Source of the DNA: Trissonchulus latispiculum
Lineage: Eukaryota; Nematoda; Enoplea; Enoplida; Ironidae
DNA: 64,000 nt
Direction: 5' to 3'
Assembly (NCBI GenBank): GCA_030248195.1
Contig: JASAND010017950.1
Coordinates: 124,001 to 188,000 of the forward strand
Part shown: piece by piece, positions 46,729 to 57,761 of the stretch
Numbering within the stretch: the stretch's first letter is position 1
Layout: every line of letters starts with the position of its first letter
Notes under the pieces: generated by a model
Databases searched by the model: none
What the model was told of the DNA's origin: nothing
What the model saw: the letters and a program-made list of their open reading frames with translations, nothing else
Made by a program: the position numbers and the translations under genes

Positions 46729-46768
46729 CATATTATGTAGGGGCGCTATCGCGCCCCTACATAATATG
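46729..46768. repeat. Perfect 18 bp hairpin with 4 nt loop
   Basis: The arms are CATATTATGTAGGGGCGC and its exact reverse complement, separated by TATC. There is no TSD at its edges and no run of T beyond it, so it is not called a terminator. Confidence 0.85.
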
Positions 46769-47285
46769 TATACATAAGAATTAATAGTGAAGAGACACTC
46801 GGGGGTCTGGGGGCGGAGCCCCCAGAAGCTGAGAAAATTTTGTAAACCAGAGGAAAATCGAAAATCCTTAGTGGAAAAACTAGGAAAATCCTTAGTAGAA
46901 AAAATAAAGTTTAGTTTCGGCAGGCAGTAAAATCCTAAAATATAAGCAAACTGCTAAAAGGCAAGAATTGTTAAAAAATATGCTTTGACAAATTTTTTAT
47001 CGCTAAAAGAACTTCATTGCATAGCTGTCACTATGCATTCTAACTCGGCTAAGATTAAAAGGTGTCTACGTATAGAAATACGCGCCGAAGCCGCGAAATT
47101 TTTTGAAAATTTGCTTCAAAAAGTATGTGAAATACGTTTAATTTTCATCTGAGACAACTGAAAATTTCTGCTCAAGGCCAAAAATTTTTGCGGAACTTTA
47201 CGCAGAGCTCCGAAAAAAGTTGCGGAATTTTCAAAAAAAGTGCGGAATTTCGCAGGTTTTTTCGCAAAAAAACACAGTGCAGCTT

Positions 47286-47760
47286 ATCCCGTATGTTGCT
47301 GTCTCCAGAGATAACAACTGCTGCTGAAGCTAACCAATTCTTCTTCTTCTGTGGCGGCCGGCGGACGAATCCATATGGGGAGTCTCCACCTCCAAGCCCA
47401 GCACTCGTCTTAGCAATGGGGTCAGAAGGGGAACCTCGGAATAGGGCCAAGTTAGGGACAGCCGGAATGAATGGCATATTGGACCCACAAGCTCGGTACA
47501 TAATTTAAGGACCGGAGGCTTCCAACTCCAACATGACTGACGGTAAAAACTGAAGGGAAGGATCAGCCATGCCCCGCGAAATTGTATACCATTTATCGCC
47601 GTTGACCAGAGGGATGCCAGGGGACACCTGTGGGATCTCCATTTGATGGGGTCCATATCCATCGGATTTCCCGCGGAGGCGGTACCATTGCCCCCCTAAC
47701 CATTTCTTCACAGTGGGGATTTGCTTGATATGATCTGAAGAACGGATAACAGGTATGCAA
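47286..47760 (-). pseudogene. Possible coding relic, unrecognised
   Basis: On the minus strand one frame is open from about 47,760 down to the edge of the inserted element at 47,285, broken by a single TAA near 47,506. The region is more GC-rich than its surroundings and has mixed, protein-like composition (for example VKKWLGGQWYRLRGK and NMPFIPAVPNLALF). No family was recognised. At its upstream end the sequence resembles a 3' splice site (pyrimidines then CAG), better preserved in the left arm at 14,230-14,250 where a CTAAC branch-like motif precedes it. The left arm has lost most of the exon-like part. Confidence 0.3.
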
Positions 47761-49816
47761 TAATTGTAGGAAAAATGTAGTTAAATGCACTGAAATTTAA
47801 TTTTTAATTTAAAATTTCTAGGAGTTTTTAGTTAAATGTCTTTATTTTAATGAAACATATCCCAAATCTTGAAGTTTTGATAAGATCGAGGATTATATTG
47901 CAACGTTTGGAAAGAAAACGATAATCGTGCCACAACATTAGCATCAATTTTGCAACACTTCACGTTGATTTTGATGATGATATGATCACTTTGTCTTATG
48001 ATATGCAAAATATGTAGCTACACAGTTGGCATAATCAAACGGATAATTCAAATGTTAAAAAATTAGAAATTTGTATTTAATTCAAAATAATCTAAAAAAC
48101 CGAGACAGAGTTTTTTCAAAGTTGGATCAAGATTATGGTTGGATTAATGTTGTCGACCGGCTGAAATTTTGAAACTTCAAAGGCCGGCTGACGCCTCGAT
48201 GGCGACAAACGGCCGACAGGCTGTCCTAGGCCGACAAAACAAGTAATCAATCAGCTTATAAAAATGTATCCGCACGATTTCAAGGCCAATTTGAAGAAGA
48301 AACTGGTAAACCAGAGTTGGACGCGGTCGCGGGTACCCGCGGGTAACCGCGGGTACCCGCGGGCGGTCGCGGTCGTGGTCAAATTTTCTTGACCGCAATG
48401 ACCGCAAATTTTTATCAAATCGTAGCAATTTAGGCCAATTTGTAGTGACAATTCCCAATTTTTTCAAATTTTTCCTTTATTAGTAGCCTCATTGGACGAA
48501 CTATCAGCTTCACATTTGCTGTTTATTTTATTTTATTTTGGTAGAACGTTTTCGTGGTTGGATAGGTAGGTAGCATAAACTTTCAGTCTTTACAGTAGTT
48601 TCGCGTTTTTAATTTGTTTAACACCTTTTTGTCTAATTTCAATTTTGTAAATTTATTGAATTTATATAGGTTTCTGTTTGTTTCAATGTGCTAGCAGCAA
48701 AATTCAAAAGATTCAAAAAATTCAAAAGCACTTCCACTCCGCGGACCGCGACCACTATCTAATCTTTTCTGAAATTTGCATCTTTTTCTTCATGTCACAG
48801 TTGACAGGAGCGCTAATTAATACCTCTTCCTGATAATAAAAAACAGGATTTTCAATTACGAGCATTAGTATTATACATAGATTAGTATTAGATGCCAAAT
48901 GAAAGGTTTTTGCGTTGGAGGTTTTTACGTTGGCTAACTAGGTTTCAATCAGTTCAGTTCAATTCAATTCAATCAATGTGTTCTGAAATTTTCAATCAAT
49001 GCCATAAGATTAGAAAAGTATTAAAGATTAAAAATGCTCGAAGGAAACCAACGCTTTAAGCAGTGTTAATAGCAGATATGCTGTCGTTCGGTTGGTTGGT
49101 AGCCTCAACCCTAAAAGTGAAAGAAAAGACCCTGCACACAGACTTCCACCAGGTATCGAACACTCCAGATGCAGCAACGAAACCAATGCTGTCGAAAAAT
49201 ATATATCTAAGCTGCACCAGCAACAAACGGAATACCGATTGCGGTGATGTGGCTGTAAAAAGTATTGTAAATACCTTAAAATTTGAGAAAAGTGCATTTT
49301 TGCATAGAATTAAAGGTTAACAACTCAAACTTTTGCGGTCACAAAATTAGCCTGCGGGCTGCGGTCGAGGTCGCGGGCGGTCGCGGTCACTACGGCTGCG
49401 GTCGCGGGGCGGTTGCTGTCAAGAAAAATGTGTCCATGTCCAACTCTGTGGTAAACTGCTGACATAAGAGTTTGGCCGGCCGGCCATCTGGCCTAGCGCA
49501 CCTGTGGACCGGCCAGCTGGCTGACCGTCTTCCACCCTACCGATCAACAAGACTAGGTGGGATAAGGTTTGAGGATGTGTCACTCCTGTTGGGCGTTGGC
49601 CGGCGCGGCCAATGGCCGACCAAGCCATTGGCCGTTTCCCGAGAATTTCTGGGCCAATTGGCTTGGCCGGTCATTGGCCGTTGGCCGGCCAACGCCAACG
49701 GTTTGTTGTCCGTTGGCCGTTTGTCCCGTCGTTGGCCTAGCTTAGACGTATTGACTTTCACATTTACACTTGCAGAGAACTGGATGTCTTGTTCTTCTTC
49801 TACAGTTTACATTATG
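47761..49816. repeat. Block b', right arm
   Basis: Reverse complement of 13,354-14,250, interrupted by the element at 48,312-49,448. The GGCC/TTGGCC-rich part lies at 49,465-49,745. ORFs of up to 120 codons there come from composition. Confidence 0.75.
48304..49456. mobile_element. Non-autonomous hAT-like element, 1.1 kb
   Basis: The element is 48,312-49,448, flanked by perfect 8 bp TSDs TGGTAAAC. The ends CAGAGTTGGAC and its inverse match the 39,834 element, as do the palindromic CGCGGGTACCCGCGGG subterminal repeats. The left arm keeps the empty site at 13,679-13,686 with one mismatch. No transposase is seen. Confidence 0.88.
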
Positions 49817-49820
49817 TTAA
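49817..49820. other. Empty TTAA target of the 7.9 kb left-arm insertion
   Basis: The right arm reads continuously across this site, with a single TTAA where the left arm has the 5,463-13,349 insert between two. Confidence 0.85.
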
Positions 49821-50041
49821 AAGTTTGCAAGTAAGAAATAATATGCGGAAGGGAAAAAATAAAATGCGGAATGGTAAACGGCATACTCGCAAAGGTGTAA
49901 GATTTTGAAGACCGACTCGATCTGACCCATTTCTTTGTATTGTCTATCACTCCAACGTAATGCCCACATCAGCACATGTGTAAATATTATATGCTAAATA
50001 TTAATGCTATTCCTTGTCGGAAAATTATCACAACTATTCAA

Positions 50042-50358
50042 TAGTGCTGGGTGTTTGCCGGTTTGACCAACGGCCCGCCAACACTCGAGCAACGCGTAGG
50101 CAGTCGCTTGTCATCCTAAAATTTGCCGGACAATTGGCTTCAACTCTATCCATTTAAAATATAGAAAAACAGCAAAATTTTAGCAATGTTTCGGGGTTTG
50201 CAGGAAAAATTCCCATCTTTGCTTGAAAACTGAACAGTGGCCGCCCGTTGGTTAGTAATCGGCCGTTAGCGTTGGCCGTTGGCCGTTAGCTGTTCGACCA
50301 AAGTCCGGCCAAGCCGACTGGCTTGGCCGACGAAAACTCCAGCCAACGCACAGCACTA
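50042..50358. mobile_element. Short TAGTG-ended inverted-repeat element, right arm
   Basis: The ends read TAGTGCTGGGTGTTTGCC and, inverted, TAGTGCTGTGCGTTGGC. Interior GGCCGTTGGC repeats resemble block b. This is the counterpart of 4,964-5,238 and it is longer. No matching TSD was found. Confidence 0.45.
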
Positions 50359-52106
50359 TGTGTCACTGCCTTTGATTTTCAGCAGACAATTGGAATGGGA
50401 CGAGATGAGAGGAAAACCTTTCAATGGGCTGGGACATTCCCAAAGTCACATTTCGTGAATTCAGACATTGGTTCCACTGTGTTAATGGTTCGCTTTTTTG
50501 CAAAAAGTACGAAAAATCAACATTTTCTCGGCGGGGCTGGCCGGTTCAGCACCTCCAATGTGCAAGCTGGTTGTGCCTTGTTTTACGCAATACTTTTGTT
50601 TCGTTTCGTGTCGCAAGTTCGAGTAAATTTACTAATTGTATGGATTCTAGTGATTCAAGGCAGAATCGCCTGCAGAATTGAGTTTGACTTCAGAATTTAG
50701 TCTAACTATTTCAGTTCATTCTAACGCCAAGACCGTTTGAATGATCATTATTATTTCTGGTTCTGAAACTGATCTTGTTATATTAAATTTTTAAATTTAC
50801 TATTTCTATACTAATTTTACAGTTTTATCTTCCATACAACACTTACATTGCTCAGAATCCTCTTCACTTATACTTATATAGGCACATAACGTACGCTACA
50901 CGCATACAAACGAGTCCTGAAAGTTGATGTGTAACAACGCGTAACACTGAATTTGTAGCTACCGTAATCCTTCTTAGATTGTTTCACTGTTGTACATTAC
51001 AACGTCGTCGTGCACAGAAAAAGATATCGTAATCTTAGCCATTGTTTGAAGGTCAGGGATTGTAAGTACAAACCTGTGGTTGTCGCATACAAAATCTGAG
51101 TCTGCATTTTCTGGGGAAAAACGTCTGCAGTGAAAAAATGAATATATGCTTTGGAGCTGTTTATTTTTTTATACTTTCCTCAGACATTTTCTCCTATGCG
51201 CGGACTGCGCAGACAGGATGAATTTTAAAGAAAAATTGGGAACAGTCAATAACTTTTCAAAAATTGCATAGGTAGATAGGTAGGTAGGTAGCAACTGGGA
51301 TCTTTAAAAAATATCTGCATCTATTCTTTGTGTATTGCAAAGGCACACATGCAGTTTATATGTTGCGCACAGGGGAAACTCTTAATGCTTTATGCATCAT
51401 ATATGTTATATAGGTGTTTTTTCTAGTACAGTCTAGTGAAAATGTAGATAGGAGAGCTTTAGAGTTGTAGGATTGCTCAGTCGGTTTTTTTAGTATACAC
51501 TTTGGTAGGGGACTATTTGTACGTTGTCTGCAGATAGTTTTTGTGTCCCGTTTTTTACTGCGTATGTGAGCTGGAAAATATAGGGGAGAATTGATAAATT
51601 TTCCGTTGCACTAGGAGCGGAGTGGGTCTTTCAAAAACAACTGCTGGTGTATACTTTTAGTTTGTTGCGCGGCGTTGCTGAAAAATGTCTGTCTGCCCTA
51701 TATACGCCGTCTGGTTTATAGTCTCTCTCTCTCTATCTCTCTCTTGTGTGCAAATGTGCTAAGGGGTTTTTTTATACTTTAGTATATAGCACATGGGTGC
51801 CTTTTAATGTAGGTAGGTGTATAGTAGTTATAGGTACGTTTGGTATTATAGCGTCTTTTATAGTAGATAGATAGACGTATTGCTTAATGTTATAGTCGTA
51901 GTCACTGCCAGGCACCTCTTGTCTAGCCGCACTGGGTTGTTCCATTTTCCGACCGTTGCATATCTCTACCACCACCACCACTACTACTACTACTACTACA
52001 CTTGGCTGACTACAGTATTCGATTGACACCATAAGTGTGGTTAGTTTCAGTAGGAAGTAAACTTGGAGTGCAGGGTAGGCTGTGCAGTCTTAACAACTGC
52101 TGCAGT

Positions 52107-52526
52107 GTCGTATACATACATTAACAAGGGTACCGGTTCTTGAGGGGTCCTGTACCAGTTTTAGGCCGAATTTTACCTGCCCTTGTACCTTATGCCAAAT
52201 TTGGGGGGAGGGTCCAAGCAGAAAAGGTTCTTGAAAAAGTACAATTTTTGCAAATTTTAAGCAAAATTAGCGTTAAATTAGCTATTTTGTAACCATTTTA
52301 GAGCAAAATAAGCAGTTTTCCGCGATTTTTGGAAACTTTTCAAAATTTTAAAACTTTCTGGCTATTTTTGGCTAAAATTTTTATTAATTTTTATTTTGAC
52401 CTGCCTTTTCTGGCACTGTCCCGTGCCCCTTGGCCCTGGTTTTGGTAGCCCTTGTACCGAACTTCCAATTTTTGAGGGGTCCCGTACCCCCCCATAACCC
52501 CCCCTTGTTAAAGTGTGGTCGTATAC
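52107..52526. mobile_element. 402 bp element with 9 bp TSD (MULE-like or hAT-like)
   Basis: The insert is 52,116-52,517 between two copies of GTCGTATAC. The left arm has the empty site at 3,198-3,206. Inverted ends contain TTAACAAGGG followed by GTACC/GTACGGG-type runs. A 9 bp duplication fits Mutator-like elements; reading it as 8 bp would fit hAT. No coding region. Confidence 0.75.
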
Positions 52527-52934
52527 CTACTGTTTTGCGTGACACTTTTCTAGTGCTGTCATTGTACAGTTACAGAAAGAATTTTCCATAGAAATATAGA
52601 GGTGGCCGGGCGTACCCTTAATATGGTAATATGGTAATGTAATATGGTTAGTAATTTTTGAAATTCTTTTTCGCAACTTTCTTCTCCCAAATTAGCGGTG
52701 TGATGACTAAAACCAGGAACTGGACTAGAAATGCTGACCTACAACCTTGCTATGACCTAATTTTATTAATAGGAGCAGGAACTAGACTTCGAAAACAGGA
52801 ATAGGATCATGATTTCTACAGCCTCAAGCATATATATACCCTTTTCTTTCATTGATTCCGAATTTCTGAATCTTTCTAGCAATAACCTTACACTTTCTTA
52901 AATTTAGACTTGAAAACTCGCGATTGGCTGTTGA

Positions 52935-52984
52935 CTATTACCAAGAGTACATAATACATATGTATTATGTACTCTTGCTATTAC
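52935..52984. mobile_element. 36 bp perfect palindromic CAAGAG element with 7 bp TSD
   Basis: The insert at 52,942-52,977 is CAAGAGTACATAATACAT joined to its exact reverse complement. It is flanked by CTATTAC at 52,935-52,941 and 52,978-52,984. The left arm at 2,779-2,785 is uninterrupted with one copy. The element therefore consists only of two 18 bp terminal repeats. Confidence 0.92.
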
Positions 52985-55264
52985 TTAGTACGGCAATAAA
53001 CTATTCCGAAGGTGTCAGCAGATTTCGGGAAAGTGTAACGCAGAAACGGTAAAACATATATACACCCGAAAGGGTACCACCACCTTAAGTAGTACCTAAG
53101 TTTTCAAACCTCAAAGCCTGTATATGCTCGAGCCTGTTCCTGACATAAAACTTCTGTTCTGTTTCTGAAAATATATACCCTTCTCTTGTTTCTGTTCCTA
53201 AAACAGGGAAGCATCGCCCGTCTTGATGTCTACCGGTCTAGAGGCCAGGCATGTGCAGGAGGGGAATTTCTGGGGGGGGGGTGAACCGGCGGCCGGAGGC
53301 TTCGGAAAAACCGGATTTGTTCGGTTTTTTGCGCAAAAAAGCGGAAAAATCTGGATTCTGGGGGGAGGGGTGAGAGACCCCTCGGGACGGAGTGAGCTCC
53401 AGGTCTGGGGGGGGGGAGTGAAGGTGAAACCCCCAACCTTCCCCAAGCATATGTATGCTAGAGACTCCTTCTGGCTATTTGGTTGCGTTGTTTTTCCTAA
53501 TCCTGGAATATATCTCTCATCTCGTTGATTATCGATTCTTCGATCCAGCACTGATGGGGAGGTTTCTCTGAGCAAAATGTTGACAGCTTTCAGGGCAATT
53601 AGTGGGTATAATAAATATCTTGTCGCTTTCTCAAAGGCTTCTCTTACCGTAAGAACTGTCAGATGTTCATTAATTTATTTTCTACGTGTTGTCTCTTTTA
53701 TGATCTTTTGATATTGCACTCCTCCATGCATAGTTTTCTTTGACTTTGAAACCTGCCTACTAAATGCTTTCTGTAGCATCTTAAGTTTTTTTATCTGCAG
53801 AAGACTAAGCGGCTCGTGTGTGGGCCCCTACAGAGAACCATATATAGTTAATTAGTTAGGTAATCACTGTGGATGTTTTATAGGTATTTGTATCTATGTA
53901 AGTCTAAGCAGGTTTCTTTAGATTAAATTCCTTATTTAGATCATTTAAATTACGCCTTATTCACAAAAGAAATCTGTATACGTAGCATCTATATATATGG
54001 ACCTAATGTTCAGCTGGGTATTTGACGAATTTAGTTAGCCTTCCCCTCGGTTGTCATGGCAACGTGAAGCAACAAAATCTACCGTAATCCCTTTCCACTA
54101 GCCACAAACATGTATGCATCTTTTCTGAATTTCTAAGAATATGTATGTCTCCCCGACTTCAGTTTACTTGATAGCGTCTTTGATTCGTGTTTGGTATAGT
54201 TTTTCACAAATTCTGCAGAGTCTTTTGCGATCGATACATGTATATTATGTAAGGATCATACGAAGAACGGGCCTTGTGCCGTTTACTTTGCCTTCGCGAA
54301 AGAATTCGTTTTTTTAGTTTTCGGGGTCGTTGAAAACGAAACGGTATCCTGTTTTTCGTTGGGCTAAGTTTAGATGTTAAACTGTTAGCCTATCCTAATT
54401 CCTGAGCATCCGAAAAGCTGCATTGACAGGATTTCCGATTCGCGTTCTGCGATCCCGAAAACTCTTCCAACTTCTCAGCAAAATCAGAGACAAACATTTC
54501 TGATTTTTCATGGCCTTCTTGCGAATCTAAGCATTATAATTTCGCACAGTCGAAAAATTTTGGATTCAGCATGGCCTAAAACCCAACCATAGCAAATATT
54601 AGCTTGAATAGTTGAGTAAGTTATAAATTATTTGAGCAGAAGATCCTACTTGTTTCCCGTTCAAAATCGCAATAGATTTTGTGGACGTGCTCGTGCTCTT
54701 CATTCCCGCCCTGAACACTGGGCTAGCAATAGTCGCAGTGATGACCGCCTAAATTATGTTTGTTTTTGTTCGTGCTGTTGTGGTCTAATATCTGTGCTGT
54801 ATGTTTAGAAAACGAAAGAAAGCCATTTTGAAACTGAGCTACGCCTTTATATTGCAGGATCTGGTAGCTATAGATGGTCTTCTCTAACCTTCACAAGTGC
54901 CTTCGCTGCTACATTGTCACGCAATAACGAAAATGGTTCAAATGAAAAGTATTATTTGTAGTCGATTATGGCAGGTTGTTTCCGGGCAGATTTTGTAAGT
55001 TTATTGATGCCAACACTATTTCCAGAAATATTTAAATGGTCGGATTAATTTAATTCAACAGTCGACTGGACTAAAATTTTAATCATTGGTATGACGTAGG
55101 TAAGGTACTAAGCTGATTATTAAAGACTCTTTTTATTTTCCATCTGAACTTATTAGTCTGACATTTAAGCGTGTTAATTCCGGATTCCGGCTCTCTAAAT
55201 TCTAAATATATAAATGCTTTTTATATTATAAGATCTTAAAAAGGAATTATATATATGTGTATTT

Positions 55265-55295
<31 letters not shown>

Positions 55296-55747
55296 TTAAT
55301 ATAATATATATATATATAATATATATGTGTATTTGGTGTATCGCATAGGTTCCTTCGTATTAGGCAATATTCCGTATTTTAAAACCATCTCCTTAATTAA
55401 AATTATTATATACTGGTATAAATCAAAAGGAAAGCACAAGCCAAATCTTCTGTTAATATATTTTACAATATATACTTATTTTCTGCACGAATCCTTTATA
55501 ATGTATGTATAACTTAAACCAAAAACTGAAACTAAAAATTAGAAAAAGAATTTAAATTTTTGTTTTGCCACACAACGACCAGCTTCAAGCTTTATGGCAG
55601 CAAAGCGCAAAAAACTGGCAGCTCAGTCGGAGCTTATAATATATTACCTTCAATTTTAATTATATTACATAATTCTGTAACTGTGTAATGTTTTAAAAAT
55701 CGTTTGCCTGGTTTGGAAGAAAATAAAACAATTTTTGGTCCCGTAGG

Positions 55748-56160
55748 ATGGTGGTTATAGTATCTTCCCGCCACGCAGCGCCCCGCTGGTTCCCGCGGGC
55801 TCCCGCGTCCTACGTTCATCTCTACACCTCCCTCGTGCAATTTCAAATTTTACTACTTTAATTTTTGAATTTAGCTTAAAATTTATGTATTTATATTGCG
55901 TATTTCATGGTGTCAACAAACTTGTATATAAATAAATATATACCTACTGGAGATGGTGTATCTAGCAGTGGAGGTATGTAACTGCGCAGGAAAACTTAGA
56001 TGCGTTTTAATGAAAATCTGTTCGTATATATTTCAGTTCAGAAGATAAATTGTGCGATGTTAAGGATTCGTGCTGCCGAGCCAGGAATGCACATTCGATA
56101 TTTTCAATGGCATCGGCATGACGAGTCAAAGGAGGACCATCTTTGAATGAGACCGACGGG
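55748..56160. other. Palindrome edge and adjacent DNA
   Basis: The first ~75 bases are GC-rich with CCCGCGGGCTCCCGCG and end at CATCTCTA (about 55,824), which resembles an inverted hAT-type end (TAGAGATGAACG). Its partner end is not in the window. No gene is seen in the remainder. Confidence 0.3.
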
Positions 56161-56735
56161 TCATCATGGTACGAAAAGACTAATGCAGGGTATTTTTACT
56201 GGTTTTTTTCTGGGGGGAGGGGGCTTCCCGGTCCTCCCCCCGGGCCCGAGGGGGAAGAATTTTCGGGGGGATTTTGTGCAGAAATTTTCTTTTTGGCGTA
56301 GTTTGCATGGTGAGACGCAAAAAGCTCTCAAAAATGCCAAGATTTAAGCTAAAAATAGCTATTTTTACGAAAAATCTCCGGCGAAGCCGGAAAATTTTTG
56401 AAAATTTGGCTATTGTGGCAATTATTTGGGCCTCCAAAAAATCCCGGGGGGAGGCAAAAGTCCCGGAAGGGGGCAATTTCGGGGGGAAGGCATAAGCCGG
56501 TCAGACAAAGACCGGCCGGTCAAATATCAGGCGTCCATTTGGCCAGTGACAGTTTCTATAATTTATCGCCTTAAACTTGCTAAAGTCTGCCTTGAAAACT
56601 ATCAAAAGTCTTATATTTTTACTTGTATTTTGGATAGCCGGTTAAAAGTGGAACCGGTCGGCCGGTGACGGCCATTACACCGCCCGGCCGGCCGGTTCAC
56701 AAAAAATTGGACCGGTGGACAACACTAGTAAATTA
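56161..56735. repeat. G-rich and CCGG-rich low-complexity region
   Basis: Runs of five to six G with hairpin-forming CCCCGGG segments lie at 56,208-56,275 and 56,440-56,490, followed by clustered GGCCGG/CCGGCC at 56,495-56,720. ORFs here are composition effects. Confidence 0.55.
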
Positions 56736-56904
56736 GCACTAGTTTAGTTAAAATTTTACTGCACAGTGCGCCAAAGTGAGGTCTGTTCATAATTAAAGTA
56801 ATATTGGCTGGCTAACCTCCAGCAGCTTTTAAAAGGAAATATTATCTTTTAAAATGCTTTAACTGGTGTATTATCAAGCCAATGTTCGCTCGCATTCGGC
56901 CTTA

Positions 56905-56995
56905 TATGTAGGAAACTTTGATGTGTGTGAAGATGAGCGAAATCCGTGACTATTGATTTTGAACCAAAGCGACCGGCCCTTTTAAAGCCTCTTTC
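56905..56995. mobile_element. Relic related to the end of element d
   Basis: GATGAGCGAAATCCGTG, then TATTGATTTTGA, matches the end of d' near 31,256-31,285 with a few changes. It is followed at once by AAAGCGACCGGCCC, which resembles the opposite end of d (AAAAAGCGACCCCC). The interior is missing. Confidence 0.55.
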
Positions 56996-57761
56996 ACTGG
57001 GACATAGTTCTGCAACAGGATCAGAATTCCTTTCGTTCCAAACGAGCCGGTATTAATGCCATTATTTTTATATTCAATTTTTAATTAACTAATTATTTTT
57101 AAATTTTTATAGTTTCTTTGCTGTTTGAAACCTTCGGTTGCATTGGATATTCCCAGACGTCTGCAGTCTGTCATTTGTATCCATAATTTTATTTCGCAGT
57201 CCTTTTTTGTGCCTAATCGTCCGCCATATAGCCGTGTTGAAATTTAAAATTTTCTAAAGTTTTTTGCGAGCCCAACGACGACTTTTAAATTTTTTAGTTC
57301 TCTGAACTTTTGTTGTTTATGAATGTTCTTAGATGCCGCTCTGCCAATCAAATGCTAGCATGTCACAATTACTCACACAGAGAACGGGCAAGGGGGTTAC
57401 GGTAGTCCCCATATCTTTGCTCTTAACTGGTTTCTGTCTATAGGGCTCAGCCTTTGTAGTAAGCGTTTCGGTGCTGTGTAAATTTCACTTGGTCGCAATC
57501 TCATTCTATGTAGGCGTTTTCTGCTGGTTGGGGACCGTTTTTTGCGCTCGTATATACTAACTTTGATATAAAAATGGCTGTTTCAATTACAGAGCCGTAT
57601 ATATTTCTATCGATTTCTCATGAATTCCAGCCGTTTTTTTCAAGCTAGAACAATGGTGAACTGCCATTGGAATTTAAGTAGGGAGGGTTTCATCTCATAT
57701 ATTGGTCGCCGTATTTGCTTGACACTGCGGAGGCTGATAAGAATGTATGAGTATAGTGCTA

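Larger units (their letters stand above)
43713..47285. mobile_element. 3.6 kb element with 8 bp TSD TGCAGCTT (hAT-like)
   Basis: The element is 43,721-47,277, flanked by TGCAGCTT at 43,713-43,720 and 47,278-47,285. The ends are CTGTGTTTTTTT and its inverse, with GCGAA/TTCGC and TGCGGAA words inside. The left arm keeps the empty site at 14,331-14,338. The interior is a stack of other repeats. No transposase is seen. Confidence 0.8.
1..55747. repeat. Giant inverted repeat (palindrome), axis near 26.1 kb
   Basis: The first bases of the window are the reverse complement of the bases ending near 55,747. The match continues inward through blocks a, b, F, P and g to an axis inside F2 near 26.1 kb. 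Arm identity looks high but is broken by arm-specific insertions: 7.9 kb at 5,463 on the left, and about 3.6, 3.2, 1.1, 0.7 and 0.4 kb on the right. Arm-specific deletions also occur, as between b and F1 and at the P1/g' junction near 15,905. The left end is cut by the window, so the full length is not known. A head-to-head join of two haplotypes by the assembler is the main alternative to a real palindrome. Confidence 0.9.
49821..55747 (-). repeat. Outer arm a', right copy
   Basis: Reverse complement of 1-5,458 with two added elements (52,116 and 52,942). A CT run lies near 51,722 and a CCA/CTA run near 51,968. No gene is supported. Confidence 0.85.

Noticed and set aside
49472..49834. 120-codon ORF and its inverse in the left arm at 13,289-13,663
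   Set aside because: GGCC/TTGGCC-rich inverted-repeat DNA with open frames on both strands; no domain seen.
1..55747. A Polinton/Maverick or other giant virus-like element with long TIRs
   Set aside because: No DNA polymerase B, integrase, packaging ATPase or capsid-like frame is present anywhere between the arms.
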